Of a stretch of 64,000 nucleotides of DNA, positions 43,575 through 53,069 are shown in pieces. The DNA is taken from contig NZ_RAIQ01000001.1 in the NCBI RefSeq assembly GCF_003625475.1, positions 124,001 through 188,000 of the forward strand. The letters are read 5' to 3'. This DNA comes from Butyrivibrio sp. X503. GTDB lineage: Bacteria; Bacillota; Clostridia; Lachnospirales; Lachnospiraceae. A program made the position numbers and the translations under genes. Positions within the stretch are counted from its first letter, which is position 1. Each line of letters opens with the position of its first letter. Under the pieces are notes generated by a model, which worked only from the letters and a program-made list of their open reading frames with translations, was not told the DNA's origin and ran no database searches.

Positions 43575-45377
43575 CTAGAACGTTTTTCCTACTATATCAT
43601 AAGCGAATGCCACTACCTCGTTTCGCTTATCGGTATCTATGTATTTGAATACATTGTAGATCATCTTGTGTCCACCTCCGGTATTCTCAAGTCCGAGGGC
43701 AAGTCCGAGAGCCGCGATCTCATCGCCGGCATCCACCTGTCTGGAGAGCATGAGCGCATCTATATGACCGTTCTGCACCATCTTGGTGTAGGCATAAGCA
43801 AAAGCAGCTGCCTGAACGGCTTCTCCGGAAGTCGAAGAATATCCGACCTCACTTAAGATAATTGACCTTACTCTTCCCTGTGTATCAAGCATATGCTCTT
43901 TTTGCATATATCCGGTAAGGACATCAATGTTCTCCATTGTGATACAAGGAGTACTCTCTGTGTGATTAACATGCTTGGACGGATTCCAGAACGCCGTATT
44001 TCCGTTGGGGAAAGAGTACGGATGTGCCGCAAGTCCCCAATCGATATTGCCGTGAGCCGATATTGAATCGGCAAAGATATCGATAACGTCCTTGGCATCA
44101 TAATCGCCCGTCTTCTCAGTATTATATGTCCATCTCTGATCTATAGGTATGTAAACCTTGGCGCCCGCATTCTGACTCTTTATCGCATTGTAAAAGACTC
44201 TGAACGCCCTTGTATATGCAGCGGTATAAGTTCCAACGTCTACGTGCTGCATGAAATTATACTCTTTTCTGGCATTGACCTCGTTGGCAATTATCCACAT
44301 GCTGACATTGCCGTGTCCCGAGCCGGAATATCTGCCCGCCAAAAAGCTTCCGATCGCCGCACATGCCTTAACGCCTCTTTCGTCGGATGCATTAAACATG
44401 TAATACGGAGCGGTCGATCCGCTTCGTGCACTCGGATGTGTTATCTCAGGGAAAGCAGCGGTGCTGGCATCATTAAGTATGATCGCAGCGATGTCTATTC
44501 CCATGCTGTTGAGCTTCCTGAACAGATCGTCGTAATTGTTCATGACCTGAGCATTAAAATGATAGGTAACACCGCCATAGGAATACTCAATTCCGCCTGA
44601 TGTGGTAAGGATATGCGAAAGCGGTATATTGTACGAACAATAATTGACACCCAGATCCGCAAGCTCCGAAAGTCTGAGCGGATACGGAAGTATTCCTTTT
44701 ATTGAATTGTGTGACATTCCGCCATAGTTACCTCCCGCACATGCTCCGGGATTGGTAATATACTTGGGATGGCTGATGCTGACAAATTCTCCGTCCTTCT
44801 TAACAGCAACTCTGAATTTTGAAAAGAGTCTTGAATCGGCCGCTCCCTTTTTAAGGTCTATGGAAAAAGATGTATCGTCACCCTTATATATCTTGGAAAT
44901 AGGCTCAAGCTCCGCCGAGAACTCATCATCATATGTCGGCTGCTCAAAAAGATAGTAGTATTTGTCGTCGCTCCTTGGAATTCCTTCCGAAGTAACGGCA
45001 ATCTCAACCTTACCGCCCTCTACGATAGTACAGCTACCGATATTTGCAAACTCCGCAGTATTCTCGGGAGTCATATCAACTGTAGCGGGTCTCTCGGAAA
45101 GCGCTCTGGAAACAGACTTACCTCCCTCCACAATATCTTTTAATATTGATGGATTGACATATTCAACCTGTCTGGTCTCATGCTCCTCCAATGAAGCCTC
45201 CAATATGGGCTCATCTGCAAGACCGTCTTCCGATCTCTTCATTCTTACGACAAGCGTGGCGATCATAACCACCACAAAAACAAGCGCAGCTAGTGCAGCT
45301 AAACCTGTCAGGATTACCAATCTTCTATTCCGGCGGGCTCTTTTCCCTGTACGCAATCTGCGCTTTTTTCTTTTCAT
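43575..45377 (-). CDS. DUF5722 family protein, membrane-anchored glycoside-hydrolase-like
   Basis: The 600-residue protein has a very basic N-terminus (MKRKKRRLRTGKRARRNRR) and one membrane segment (about 23-46), so the rest is outside the cell. The body matches DUF5722: a beta-rich part, then a TIM-barrel-like part with VSMWIIANEVNA and SIILSEVGYSS, where the two glutamates sit like the acid/base and nucleophile of clan A glycoside hydrolases. Substrate unknown. Gaps of 7 and 13 bases to rarA and malic enzyme place it in a housekeeping operon. Confidence 0.85.
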   Translation of the reverse strand: MKRKKRRLRTGKRARRNRRLVILTGLAALAALVFVVVMIATLVVRMKRSEDGLADEPILEASLEEHETRQVEYVNPSILKDIVEGGKSVSRALSERPATVDMTPENTAEFANIGSCTIVEGGKVEIAVTSEGIPRSDDKYYYLFEQPTYDDEFSAELEPISKIYKGDDTSFSIDLKKGAADSRLFSKFRVAVKKDGEFVSISHPKYITNPGACAGGNYGGMSHNSIKGILPYPLRLSELADLGVNYCSYNIPLSHILTTSGGIEYSYGGVTYHFNAQVMNNYDDLFRKLNSMGIDIAAIILNDASTAAFPEITHPSARSGSTAPYYMFNASDERGVKACAAIGSFLAGRYSGSGHGNVSMWIIANEVNARKEYNFMQHVDVGTYTAAYTRAFRVFYNAIKSQNAGAKVYIPIDQRWTYNTEKTGDYDAKDVIDIFADSISAHGNIDWGLAAHPYSFPNGNTAFWNPSKHVNHTESTPCITMENIDVLTGYMQKEHMLDTQGRVRSIILSEVGYSSTSGEAVQAAAFAYAYTKMVQNGHIDALMLSRQVDAGDEIAALGLALGLENTGGGHKMIYNVFKYIDTDKRNEVVAFAYDIVGKTF

Positions 45378-45384
45378 GGATCTG

Positions 45385-46710
45385 TTACTTTCCTTGTCCT
45401 TTTAATTTTTTCATATGTTCTTTTATCTTGTTCTCATATCCATTCCCCGAAGGATTGTAGAATTCCTTGCCGTTAAGCTCATAGGGAAGATATTGCTGTT
45501 TGACATAGTTGCCAGGATAATCATGTGCGTATTTGTATCCGATGCCGTGTCCGAGCTTGGCTGCGGACTTGTAATGAGCATCCTGAAGGTGTGGAGGTAT
45601 CGGAAGATTACCTGTATCCCGTACTGCCTCCAATGCTTCATCTATCGCCATGATCGCAGCATTGCTCTTTGGTGCCGTAGCAATATAGCTCGCTGCCTGC
45701 GCCAGTGTAATGCGCGCCTCGGGCATACCAAGCCTCTCAACTGCAAGCGAAGCCGCTACCGCAACCTGTAGTGCCTGCGGATCGGCGTTTCCGACATCCT
45801 CGGAAGCACAGACCATCATACGTCTTACGATAAACTTGGGATCCTCTCCCGCGTTAAGCATTCTTGCAAGATAGTAAACAGCAGCATCCGGGTCGGAACC
45901 TCTCATGCTCTTTATGAATGCAGAGATCGTATCGTAGTGGTTGTCGCCGTCTTTGTCATATCTGGCAACCTTTTTCTGAATGCATTCTTCCGCAACTTCT
46001 TTGGTTATATGTATAAGACCGTCCTCGCTGCGCTCGGTGGTCATAATACCAAGTTCTATGGCATTAAGCGCATGTCTTGCATCTCCGTCTGCAAGATCCG
46101 CCAAAAAATCTGCCGCGTCTGGCTCAAGAACTGCCTTGTAGCTACCCATTCCGCGCTCTGTATCGGTTACTGCCCTGTTAAGCAATGTCTTGATATCATC
46201 TGCCGTGAGCGGTTTGAGCTCAAAGATAACAGATCTTGATATCAGAGCCCCGTTCACCTCAAAATAAGGGTTCTCGGTTGTAGCACCTATAAGTATCACG
46301 GTGCCGTCTTCAACGAAAGGAAGGAGATAATCCTGTTGCCCCTTGTTGAATCTGTGTATCTCGTCTATGAAGAGTATGGTCTTCTTTCCATACATGCCAA
46401 GGTTGTCCTTGGCCTTTTTTACCACCTCTTCCATGTCTTTCTTGCCTGCTATGGTGGCATTTATCTGGGTAAATTCCGCCTTGGTCGTATTAGCGATGAC
46501 CTTGGCGAGAGTGGTCTTTCCCGTTCCTGGAGGACCGTAAAGAATTATGGAACTAAGTTTATCTGCAGAAATAGCTCGATAAAGAAGCTTGTCTTTGGCA
46601 ATAATGTGCTGCTGTCCCACGACTTCGTCAAGGGTTCTGGGGCGCATTCTTGCGGCAAGCGGAGACTCTTTTTCCATGTTGTTTTCGCGCATATATTCAA
46701 ACAAATCCAT
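45385..46710 (-). CDS. rarA: Replication-associated recombination protein A (MgsA family AAA ATPase)
   Basis: The 441-residue ATPase has Walker A GPPGTGKTTL, Walker B ILFIDEIHRFNK and sensor-1 LIGATTENPYF, followed by the helical tetramerisation domain with SDPDAAVYYLARMLNAGEDP. It acts at stalled replication forks with single-strand-binding protein. It begins MDLFEYMRENN with a short pre-domain. No good ribosome site precedes the ATG at 46710, so the true start might be the ATG 11 codons later. Confidence 0.95.
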   Translation of the reverse strand: MDLFEYMRENNMEKESPLAARMRPRTLDEVVGQQHIIAKDKLLYRAISADKLSSIILYGPPGTGKTTLAKVIANTTKAEFTQINATIAGKKDMEEVVKKAKDNLGMYGKKTILFIDEIHRFNKGQQDYLLPFVEDGTVILIGATTENPYFEVNGALISRSVIFELKPLTADDIKTLLNRAVTDTERGMGSYKAVLEPDAADFLADLADGDARHALNAIELGIMTTERSEDGLIHITKEVAEECIQKKVARYDKDGDNHYDTISAFIKSMRGSDPDAAVYYLARMLNAGEDPKFIVRRMMVCASEDVGNADPQALQVAVAASLAVERLGMPEARITLAQAASYIATAPKSNAAIMAIDEALEAVRDTGNLPIPPHLQDAHYKSAAKLGHGIGYKYAHDYPGNYVKQQYLPYELNGKEFYNPSGNGYENKIKEHMKKLKGQGK

Positions 46711-46759
46711 AACGCTATAATTCTACTATTTTTAAAGGGAAAATGGAAGCAAAAACTAA

Positions 46760-46810
46760 GGGACAAAATGACGGTTCAATCAAGAAAATAATGAACTGCC
46801 ATTCCGTCCC
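46760..46810 (-). terminator. Terminator after the ComEC-type hydrolase gene
   Basis: Long imperfect stem (GGGAC outer pairs, TGAACTG/CGGTTCA inner pairs), then TTAGTTTTTG on the minus strand. Confidence 0.6.
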
Positions 46811-46825
46811 TGTTTGACTTGTTTC

Positions 46826-47692
46826 TTAGCGTGAAACCTCGATATTGTCTGAGGTTATCGTAAATATGATTTTATCATCTCTTGTGTAGTAGATCTTGAC
46901 GCCTTTATTCTCAAGCGCCTCAACGACCTGCGGTGCGGCAGGCTCGCTCTTACTTGACGTGATAACGGCGTATTCGGGATTAATATAATTAACAAATGTC
47001 TCAAAATCCGCCTTTTCTCTGCCGTGATGAGGAACCTTTAAAATATCGCTCTCAAGTCCGGGCGTATTAACAAGCTCTGCGATACGCTCATCAAGCGCAT
47101 CTCCGGTAAAAAGCATCGATTTGTTACCGTTTACGACTCTCATCGCAAGTGATGAATTGTTGCTTACATCTTCTACATAAGATTTAGATTTGGGCGGATA
47201 GATCGTGAACGTAACTCCGTCCGCTTCAAATGTGGTTTCTTCGGTAACTACGGTCTCTACCAGATTCTTTCTCTTAAGAGCCGCATAATACTCAGCCATC
47301 TCTTCGGAGTTCTTGGATCTGTAGGTAGTATAGACCGTTCCGATATCGAAATTGTCGATAACTCTGTCGGCTCCGCCGACGTGATCCTTGTCGTAGTGAG
47401 AGATTATGATGGCGTCTACTTTTTCAACGCCGTGCTCTTTCAGGATCTCGACAAGCTTTTTGCCTTTTCTGTTCATACCTGTGTCCATTACAAAGGTATG
47501 GTTCTCGGTCTCCAGAATAAACGCATCTTCTGCGGATGTCTTAAGCGCCGTCACTGAAAGTGTGCCGGGATCTATCTTGAAATTCTCATCAACTTCGTAT
47601 ACTTTTTCATTTTTGGTACTGCCCGGTTCGAAAGCACATGCACCAAGGCACATAGTAAGAAGTAAACTCGCTGCTAAAAATGTCTTTTTCAT
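46826..47692 (-). CDS. ComEC/Rec2-type metallo-beta-lactamase-fold lipoprotein
   Basis: I start at ATG 47692 (288 residues), directly after the stop of the upstream gene, because the product then begins with a lipoprotein signal MKKTFLAASLLLTMCLGAC. The mature part is a metallo-beta-lactamase fold with HYDKDHVGGADRV (metal ligands), LFTGDALDE and VPHHGREKADFE, as in the C-terminal domain of ComEC. It stands alone without the ComEC membrane channel, so it may be an extracellular nuclease or phosphodiesterase; substrate unknown. Confidence 0.88.
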   Translation of the reverse strand: MKKTFLAASLLLTMCLGACAFEPGSTKNEKVYEVDENFKIDPGTLSVTALKTSAEDAFILETENHTFVMDTGMNRKGKKLVEILKEHGVEKVDAIIISHYDKDHVGGADRVIDNFDIGTVYTTYRSKNSEEMAEYYAALKRKNLVETVVTEETTFEADGVTFTIYPPKSKSYVEDVSNNSSLAMRVVNGNKSMLFTGDALDERIAELVNTPGLESDILKVPHHGREKADFETFVNYINPEYAVITSSKSEPAAPQVVEALENKGVKIYYTRDDKIIFTITSDNIEVSR

Positions 47693-47693
47693 C

Positions 47694-48608
47694 CTATATT
47701 CCCACTTTCTTGGTAAGCATATTAAGAACTCTTTTCTTATCCGTAGACCACTTGGGCTCAACCAGTAAACTTCTGGGCCCGTCGCCCGTCATACGATGTA
47801 CGACCGTCTCTTTAGGTAAAAGAGCTATACAAGCCGATACAAAATCAGTATACTCCTCCATTGACATGAACGCATACTTATTTTTGTCATCAAACCGGGT
47901 TTTTTTGTAATCTTCATACATCTCAGTCCCTTTTAAAAGTTGAAGATTCTGTATCTTAATGCCATCAAGAACGGGCTGCAGATCAGAAAGATATTTTATC
48001 GTTTCAAGCATATCTTCCTTGGTCTCTCCGGGAAGCCCTATTATGACATGAACAATGACCTCAATTCCCGCATTCTTAAGCCTTTTATACGCATCCTCAA
48101 ACACATCCAGAGTATAGCCTCTGTGAATTTCGAGTGCGGTCTTTTCATGAATGGTCTGAAGTCCCAGTTCTATCCATACGGGCTTTATCTTTTTAAGCTC
48201 CTTAAGCATCTCTATAACTTCAGGACCGACACAGTCAGGTCTTGTTCCGATAGACAAGATCTTTATGTCATCGCGCATTGCTGCTTTTGTATACAGCTCT
48301 TTTAACCTGTTTATATCACCGTAGGTATTGGTATATGACTGGAAGTAAGCGATAAAGCTCTTTGCGTCCGTCTTCCCGGCGATGCGCTTCTTGGCTTCTT
48401 CTATCTGCTCTTCAATCGGAGCCACTTCCGCCGCAAACTCTCCGCTTCCGCCCTCTGAGCAAAATGTACATCCGCCCGTAAGCCTCTTTCCATCGGGCAT
48501 AACAATAGAACCGTCTCTGTTTGGGCAGGTACAGCCCGACTGCAAAGACAACCTGTATATCTTTTCTCCGTATAATTCTTTTAAGTATGTGGAAAGACGT
48601 CGCGCCAT
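47694..48608 (-). CDS. TIGR01212-type radical SAM protein (YhcC-like)
   Basis: The 304-residue protein matches the YhcC group: YRLSLQSGCTCPNRDG and GGCTFC supply the cysteines (26, 28, 47, 50) for the iron-sulfur cluster, followed by YFQSYTNTYGD and ELGLQTIHEKTALEIHRGYT typical of the family. The reaction is not established. One base separates it from the lipoprotein gene downstream, and MATE lies 55 bases upstream, so the three are probably cotranscribed. Confidence 0.9.
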   Translation of the reverse strand: MARRLSTYLKELYGEKIYRLSLQSGCTCPNRDGSIVMPDGKRLTGGCTFCSEGGSGEFAAEVAPIEEQIEEAKKRIAGKTDAKSFIAYFQSYTNTYGDINRLKELYTKAAMRDDIKILSIGTRPDCVGPEVIEMLKELKKIKPVWIELGLQTIHEKTALEIHRGYTLDVFEDAYKRLKNAGIEVIVHVIIGLPGETKEDMLETIKYLSDLQPVLDGIKIQNLQLLKGTEMYEDYKKTRFDDKNKYAFMSMEEYTDFVSACIALLPKETVVHRMTGDGPRSLLVEPKWSTDKKRVLNMLTKKVGI

Positions 48609-48663
48609 CTTTTCTCCTTACGGTTCAAATATCGGGAACTACACCGCCTCCGGAAACACTTAT

Positions 48664-50103
48664 CTACGGTTGCCCAACGATATTCCTTACCCATACTCCG
48701 CTCTTTACAAGTATAAAACCAACCGCGCATTTTCCTATTTCAACAAGTGAAACGATAAGAAATACGTTGACTACGGGAATTGTCGTATATTTGCTTATAA
48801 GAAAAGCCGTGGGTACGGTTATGATCCAGGCATAGCAACTGTCAAACAAAAAGGTGATAGCAGTCTTTCCTCCCGATCTCATCGTGAAATACGATACGTT
48901 TGCATAGGCATGAATAGGCATGCAAAGCGCAACCACCCAGATGCATCTTGTCGCAAGATACTTTATATCAGGTTCCACATTGTAAACCTGCGGTATAAAA
49001 GGCGCCGCGATCGCAAGCAAAGAGCCCATGATAAGCGTACTTAAAATGCTTAAGAAAGCCATCCTGAAAGCAGTTCTTCTCGCAGATACAAGTTTTCCCG
49101 CTCCAAGCTCCTGTCCAACCATAATTCCCGCTGAATTTCCTATTGATAAAAAGACCTCGTTAAAGATCTGAGCAATCGTCCCGCTGATGTTCATCGCTGC
49201 AATTATCGAGATGCCGCGAAGTGAATATGCTCCAAGGAGCGCTGCCTGTGCAAGACTCCACAAAAATTCGTTACCCAAAAGAGGAAGTGACCTTGACATT
49301 ATCGGCCAGATAAGTGCTTTGGGAATAACAAAATTCCTGTACAAGCCCCTAAAGAATCCATATCTTCCGTTTGGCTTGTGCGCGCCTGTTACAACTATCA
49401 TAAGTTCGGTAAATCTCGATATTACCGTTGCAATGGCTGCTCCGAGAACCCCAAGTTTCGGGAATCCCAAAAGTCCGAAAATAAGCAGCAGGTTAAATAC
49501 AAAGTTGACACCCATTGCTATCATACTCGCGACCATGGGAAGAGTAGTCTTTCCCGACTCTCTCATGGCGCTTGCATAAACCTGCGTAAAGCTAAACGGT
49601 ATGAGTCCGATCAGCATGATATTAAGATACGATATGCCAAAGCCCAGCGTCTGCGTTCTAACCGCGGCTTCCGTACCTTCTGCTATATACAAAGATATCA
49701 GATAGCTTGATGTATTGAATAAAAAAATAACTGCCACGGTACATATCGCAGCAGCTGTAAGAAGTTTGAATCTGATGGAATATCTAACTCCATCCATATC
49801 TCCTTTGCCGAAGAACTGCGTACTGAATATTCCCGCTCCCGAAAGCGATCCCCATATGCACAGATAAAAGATAAAGAGTATCTGGTTTACGATCGCGACA
49901 GCTGACATGGGTATTGTGCCGACCTGTCCCACCATAACGTTATCGAGTAGTCCAACGATATTCGAAAGTGTATTCTGAACTATCATGGGAATGGCGACCA
50001 TGGCAACCTTGCCGTAAAACCCCCGTTCACCAATAAGACACTCTTTGAGTGATAATCTGTATTTAATAGCTTCTTCTCTGTTTGCCGTCTCAAATGTTTT
50101 CAT
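48664..50103 (-). CDS. MATE-family efflux transporter
   Basis: The 479-residue protein has twelve hydrophobic segments in the MATE pattern (VAMVAIPMIVQNTLSNIVGLLDNVM early; GAAIATVISRFTEL in the middle). GGAG lies ten bases before the ATG. It is distinct from the MATE at 11067-12455, with which it shares only general family features. First gene of a MATE-radical SAM-lipoprotein unit. Substrate not predictable. Confidence 0.92.
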   Translation of the reverse strand: MKTFETANREEAIKYRLSLKECLIGERGFYGKVAMVAIPMIVQNTLSNIVGLLDNVMVGQVGTIPMSAVAIVNQILFIFYLCIWGSLSGAGIFSTQFFGKGDMDGVRYSIRFKLLTAAAICTVAVIFLFNTSSYLISLYIAEGTEAAVRTQTLGFGISYLNIMLIGLIPFSFTQVYASAMRESGKTTLPMVASMIAMGVNFVFNLLLIFGLLGFPKLGVLGAAIATVISRFTELMIVVTGAHKPNGRYGFFRGLYRNFVIPKALIWPIMSRSLPLLGNEFLWSLAQAALLGAYSLRGISIIAAMNISGTIAQIFNEVFLSIGNSAGIMVGQELGAGKLVSARRTAFRMAFLSILSTLIMGSLLAIAAPFIPQVYNVEPDIKYLATRCIWVVALCMPIHAYANVSYFTMRSGGKTAITFLFDSCYAWIITVPTAFLISKYTTIPVVNVFLIVSLVEIGKCAVGFILVKSGVWVRNIVGQP

Positions 50104-50127
50104 AAGCCTAAATCTCCGTACAAAAAT

Positions 50128-50148
50128 CCCGGCAATTAAATTGCCGGG
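50128..50148 (-). terminator. Terminator of the sugar transferase gene
   Basis: Nine-bp perfect stem CCCGGCAAT/ATTGCCGGG with TAA loop, then TTTTT on the minus strand. Confidence 0.88.
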
Positions 50149-50198
50149 TTATGGGTAATTTCTACTATTATATTATCCAAATGTTATTAAATGCAAGA

Positions 50199-50894
50199 TT
50201 AATATGCGCCTTCAGACTCGAAAACTACGGGAATCGTCTTTAAGATAAGTTTGATATCGGTTACAACACCCATATCCTTGATATATTTAAGATCAAGCTC
50301 AACCCACTCATCCCACTTGATGTTGGCTCTTCCGCCAACCTGCCAATAGCAGGTAAGACCTGGCTTTACAACAAGTCTTTGCTTCTCGTAAGCATTGCAT
50401 GCTTCCATCTGATCCACAAGAATGGGTCTTGGACCGACGATACTCATATCGCCCTTGATGATGTTGATAAGCTGCGGAAGCTCGTCTATTGAATATTTGC
50501 GAATAAAACGTCCCACGTGAGTTACTCTCGGGTCGTCTTTTATCTTAAATGCATGTCCCGTCTGCTCGTTGCGTTCCTGCATGCGCTGGAACTGTGCCTC
50601 GGCATTTCTGTACATGCTGCGGAATTTATAAATCTTGAATGGCTTCATATTCTTGCCCGCGCGAAGCTGCGTGAAAAATATAGGTCCACCGTCTTCCATA
50701 AGTATTGCCAGCGCCGTAAGAACGAAAATCGGTGAAAGTAATATAAGCGCTACCCCCGATGCAACAATATCAAAGCAGCGTTTAAACCACTTGTAGATGT
50801 TTGCCTTGTGATCATAGATTTCCTGATAGATCAGCTCTATGATCTTGTTCTCTGACTGATCAATGACTGCCTGCTCTCTTTTCGCAATCACCAT
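50199..50894 (-). CDS. Undecaprenyl-phosphate sugar-phosphate transferase (exopolysaccharide priming)
   Basis: The 231-residue protein is the catalytic part of bacterial sugar transferases (WcaJ/RfbP C-domain). It has one membrane hairpin (about 44-66), then FKIYKFRSM, the catalytic KYSIDELPQLINIIKGDMSIVGPRP region, and GLTCYWQVGGR. It starts polysaccharide repeat-unit assembly by moving a sugar phosphate onto undecaprenyl phosphate. The long form with four extra N-terminal helices is not present. No other glycan genes are adjacent, so the polymer is unknown. Confidence 0.92.
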   Translation of the reverse strand: MVIAKREQAVIDQSENKIIELIYQEIYDHKANIYKWFKRCFDIVASGVALILLSPIFVLTALAILMEDGGPIFFTQLRAGKNMKPFKIYKFRSMYRNAEAQFQRMQERNEQTGHAFKIKDDPRVTHVGRFIRKYSIDELPQLINIIKGDMSIVGPRPILVDQMEACNAYEKQRLVVKPGLTCYWQVGGRANIKWDEWVELDLKYIKDMGVVTDIKLILKTIPVVFESEGAY

Positions 50895-51056
50895 ATCACA
50901 TATCTCCTCATCATACCGATATCACTGTTTGAATATTAAAACCACACATATTAATTGAAATATCGATAAAAAATAACTACTGATATATTCACTATACCAA
51001 AAATAAACGGCTTGCGCCACTCTACAAAAATTATATCGGCAGAAAAGGTGATATTC

Positions 51057-51371
51057 TTAAGACTCCTCCCCGTTTTCTTTTTCACGGTTGTGCTTACGAA
51101 CGCATAGTACCGTCACTATTGTTCCCACTACAAAGGCCACGATCGCAGTAAGCACGTATCCTCCCGCTTCTTCATAAAGGAGACTCGAACCGCTGTATAA
51201 ATTTGTAGTTGTTCCGAATTGTCCGACTCCCAGATGCTGAATTATGATAAAAAGACATGCAAATAACGCAGTGCTGACCACCCCCATGGTATTGATCATC
51301 CTGCTCTGTCTCTTTTTCCTAAGATCTTTCATGCGTCTGTGAAGTTCTGATAGTCTCTCTTCACCTGTCAT
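51057..51371 (-). CDS. Small two-segment membrane protein, paralogue of 52755-53069
   Basis: I start at ATG 51371 (104 residues); AAAGGAGG lies about 12 bases upstream, somewhat far. The N-terminus ERLSELHRRMKDLRKKR is a basic helix, followed by two membrane segments with a short outside loop and a charged tail. The N-terminus matches ERVKELHRKMAVLEKKK of the protein at 52755-53069, and both are the same size. It is the last gene after the PrsW-type protease. It could be a second membrane regulator or protease substrate in the sigma-factor operon. Confidence 0.72.
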   Translation of the reverse strand: MTGEERLSELHRRMKDLRKKRQSRMINTMGVVSTALFACLFIIIQHLGVGQFGTTTNLYSGSSLLYEEAGGYVLTAIVAFVVGTIVTVLCVRKHNREKENGEES

Positions 51372-51479
51372 CAAAATTAAAAAACCTCCTTTTAAAGCGT
51401 GCAATTATCCCTTTCACTTATATAGTGTCAAAAAATTGCAAAACTCCTAAGGAGATTTTGAAAAAAATTTATTTTTTTA

Positions 51480-52109
51480 TTATTTTAGTCCGATTTTCTT
51501 CTGAGAAAGCACAAAAACAATGATTATAAGTACCATCGGAACAGCACTTGCTATCCAAAGGCTGATGCCTCCCGCACTGACCATGATATTGAAAATAGCA
51601 TGGAATGTTATCGTAAAACACAGAACGGCAAAGGTTCCCGTTATTCTTATCCAAGCTCTGTCCCAAAGAGAGAAAAGACCTATCGCTGTTGCCGTACCGC
51701 ACAAAACATGCATCGCTCCCGTGCCAAAGCCTCTGATCATAAGGCTAAAGAGATCCGAAGTTCCGTAAGAAGTAAGGAAACAGACATTTTCAAATGTTGC
51801 AAACCCAACGGATACCAGGAGTATTCCGTTTATAGAATCCTCTTTTCCCGCTTCAAATATGATTATATAAAAAAGAATCGGCAAGAACTTGATACATTCT
51901 TCAACAGCCGGTGCCACGGCGTGAGAAGCGGTCGCAAGGTCTATCTCAAAAATCGCAGCAAAAAAACTGCTGACATATGCCGACAAAAGGCAACATATCA
52001 TACCTGCAAGAAGAAATGTAAGCGCTCTGCGCCAGCTTCTCTTAAGACAAAGAATAGCCAGAAAAAGCGGTGCTGCCAGACAGATGAAAGTGTTCTCCAT
52101 GTATGTCAT
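51480..52109 (-). CDS. PrsW-family intramembrane metalloprotease
   Basis: The 209-residue protein has about six to seven membrane segments and all PrsW landmarks: PAVEECIKFLP (EExxK), GFATFENVCF (FxxxEN), MIRGFGTGAMHVLCG (R...H) and TFHAIFN (HxxxN). In Bacillus subtilis PrsW makes the first cut in the anti-sigma factor RsiW, releasing SigW. Here it overlaps the 7-TM gene by four bases (ATGA) in an operon that starts with an ECF sigma factor, so a like role in releasing that sigma factor is a strong inference. Confidence 0.85.
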   Translation of the reverse strand: MTYMENTFICLAAPLFLAILCLKRSWRRALTFLLAGMICCLLSAYVSSFFAAIFEIDLATASHAVAPAVEECIKFLPILFYIIIFEAGKEDSINGILLVSVGFATFENVCFLTSYGTSDLFSLMIRGFGTGAMHVLCGTATAIGLFSLWDRAWIRITGTFAVLCFTITFHAIFNIMVSAGGISLWIASAVPMVLIIIVFVLSQKKIGLK

Positions 52110-52750
52110 TTTGCCACCTCCCTCTTTTTAACGATCAAAAATACGAGGAAAATGACCGCCAGAAACATGTTAAACCAATAGTACGGATTGTACCATGTAC
52201 TGTCATGTCTGAAAAAAGATGATGTCCAGGAACCGTATTCTCCCAGGCAGTTCAAAAGAACTACAATACTGATGTTCCGGATATATCTGTCGTTAAAGAA
52301 AAGGAGATTCCGGATAGAATTAAACATAAGAATCCCTGTAAGTATCGCATAAACAGTATTACTTACGTATTTTCCATATTGCATGTACAAAAGAGCCATC
52401 CCGATAACAAAAGGAATGGTAAGAAGCGGAATAAATCGCTTTATTCCGGTGTTTGGAACTTTGGAAGCAAAATCTTTTCCCAGATGCTTCTCGCATTCCA
52501 TAAAAAGGAAAAGACTAAGAAAGATATACGAAGCATTCCAGCTAAGATCAGAAACAACAGCAATGTTCGGAGTTGCTCCGTAATAGAATGCAACTGCCTG
52601 CCAATAAAGATTGCCAAGCAGATAGCTCACATAAAAAAGATGCAACAGAACCCAGGATTTTTCCCTGGTCTTAAATATGAAGTAGATCGAGATCGCCATG
52701 CAAATAAGCAATGAAACTATCTGAATAGCAGTATCAATAACATCGACCAT
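52106..52750 (-). CDS. Seven-segment membrane protein, function unknown
   Basis: The 214-residue protein has hydrophobic segments near residues 5-25, 34-54, 63-83, 107-127, 130-147, 158-175 and 190-207. I do not recognise the family. It starts four bases after the stop of the two-segment membrane protein and overlaps the PrsW-type gene by four bases, so it is part of the sigma-factor operon. Its place between the putative anti-sigma protein and the protease suggests a sensor that gates cleavage, but nothing in the sequence shows this. Confidence 0.75.
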   Translation of the reverse strand: MVDVIDTAIQIVSLLICMAISIYFIFKTREKSWVLLHLFYVSYLLGNLYWQAVAFYYGATPNIAVVSDLSWNASYIFLSLFLFMECEKHLGKDFASKVPNTGIKRFIPLLTIPFVIGMALLYMQYGKYVSNTVYAILTGILMFNSIRNLLFFNDRYIRNISIVVLLNCLGEYGSWTSSFFRHDSTWYNPYYWFNMFLAVIFLVFLIVKKREVAK

Positions 52751-52754
52751 CAGC

Positions 52755-53069
52755 TCACTCTTCTTTCATTCTTTTTCTGATAAATACGCAAAAAAGTGTA
52801 AACGATATTCCCAGACACAGAGAGATAAGTGCAACCATGATGTATCCAAGTGCTCCGTTCTCGGCAAAGATGCTTCCGGCCATGCTTCCCGGTACACCCG
52901 CCGCGGTGGTCTTGGGAAGGCGTGCGATCATAACAGCCGATGTGATCGCAAGAAACAAGCTTGCTGCAAAGGCTACAGCTGTCTGTATCGCGATTACTTT
53001 TTGCGCTTTCTTTTTTTCAAGCACAGCCATTTTGCGGTGCAGTTCCTTTACTCTTTCCTCATATCTCAT
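52755..53069 (-). CDS. Small two-segment membrane protein, candidate anti-sigma factor
   Basis: The 104-residue protein has a short basic cytoplasmic helix (ERVKELHRKMAVLEKKKAQ), a membrane segment (about 25-48), an outside loop of about 25 residues and a second membrane segment (about 73-95). The start overlaps the sigma-factor gene by 11 bases, the usual position of a cognate anti-sigma gene. It lacks a recognisable zinc anti-sigma motif (HxxxCxxC) and is shorter than RsiW, so the role rests on context. A paralogue closes the operon at 51057-51371. Confidence 0.7.
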   Translation of the reverse strand: MRYEERVKELHRKMAVLEKKKAQKVIAIQTAVAFAASLFLAITSAVMIARLPKTTAAGVPGSMAGSIFAENGALGYIMVALISLCLGISFTLFCVFIRKRMKEE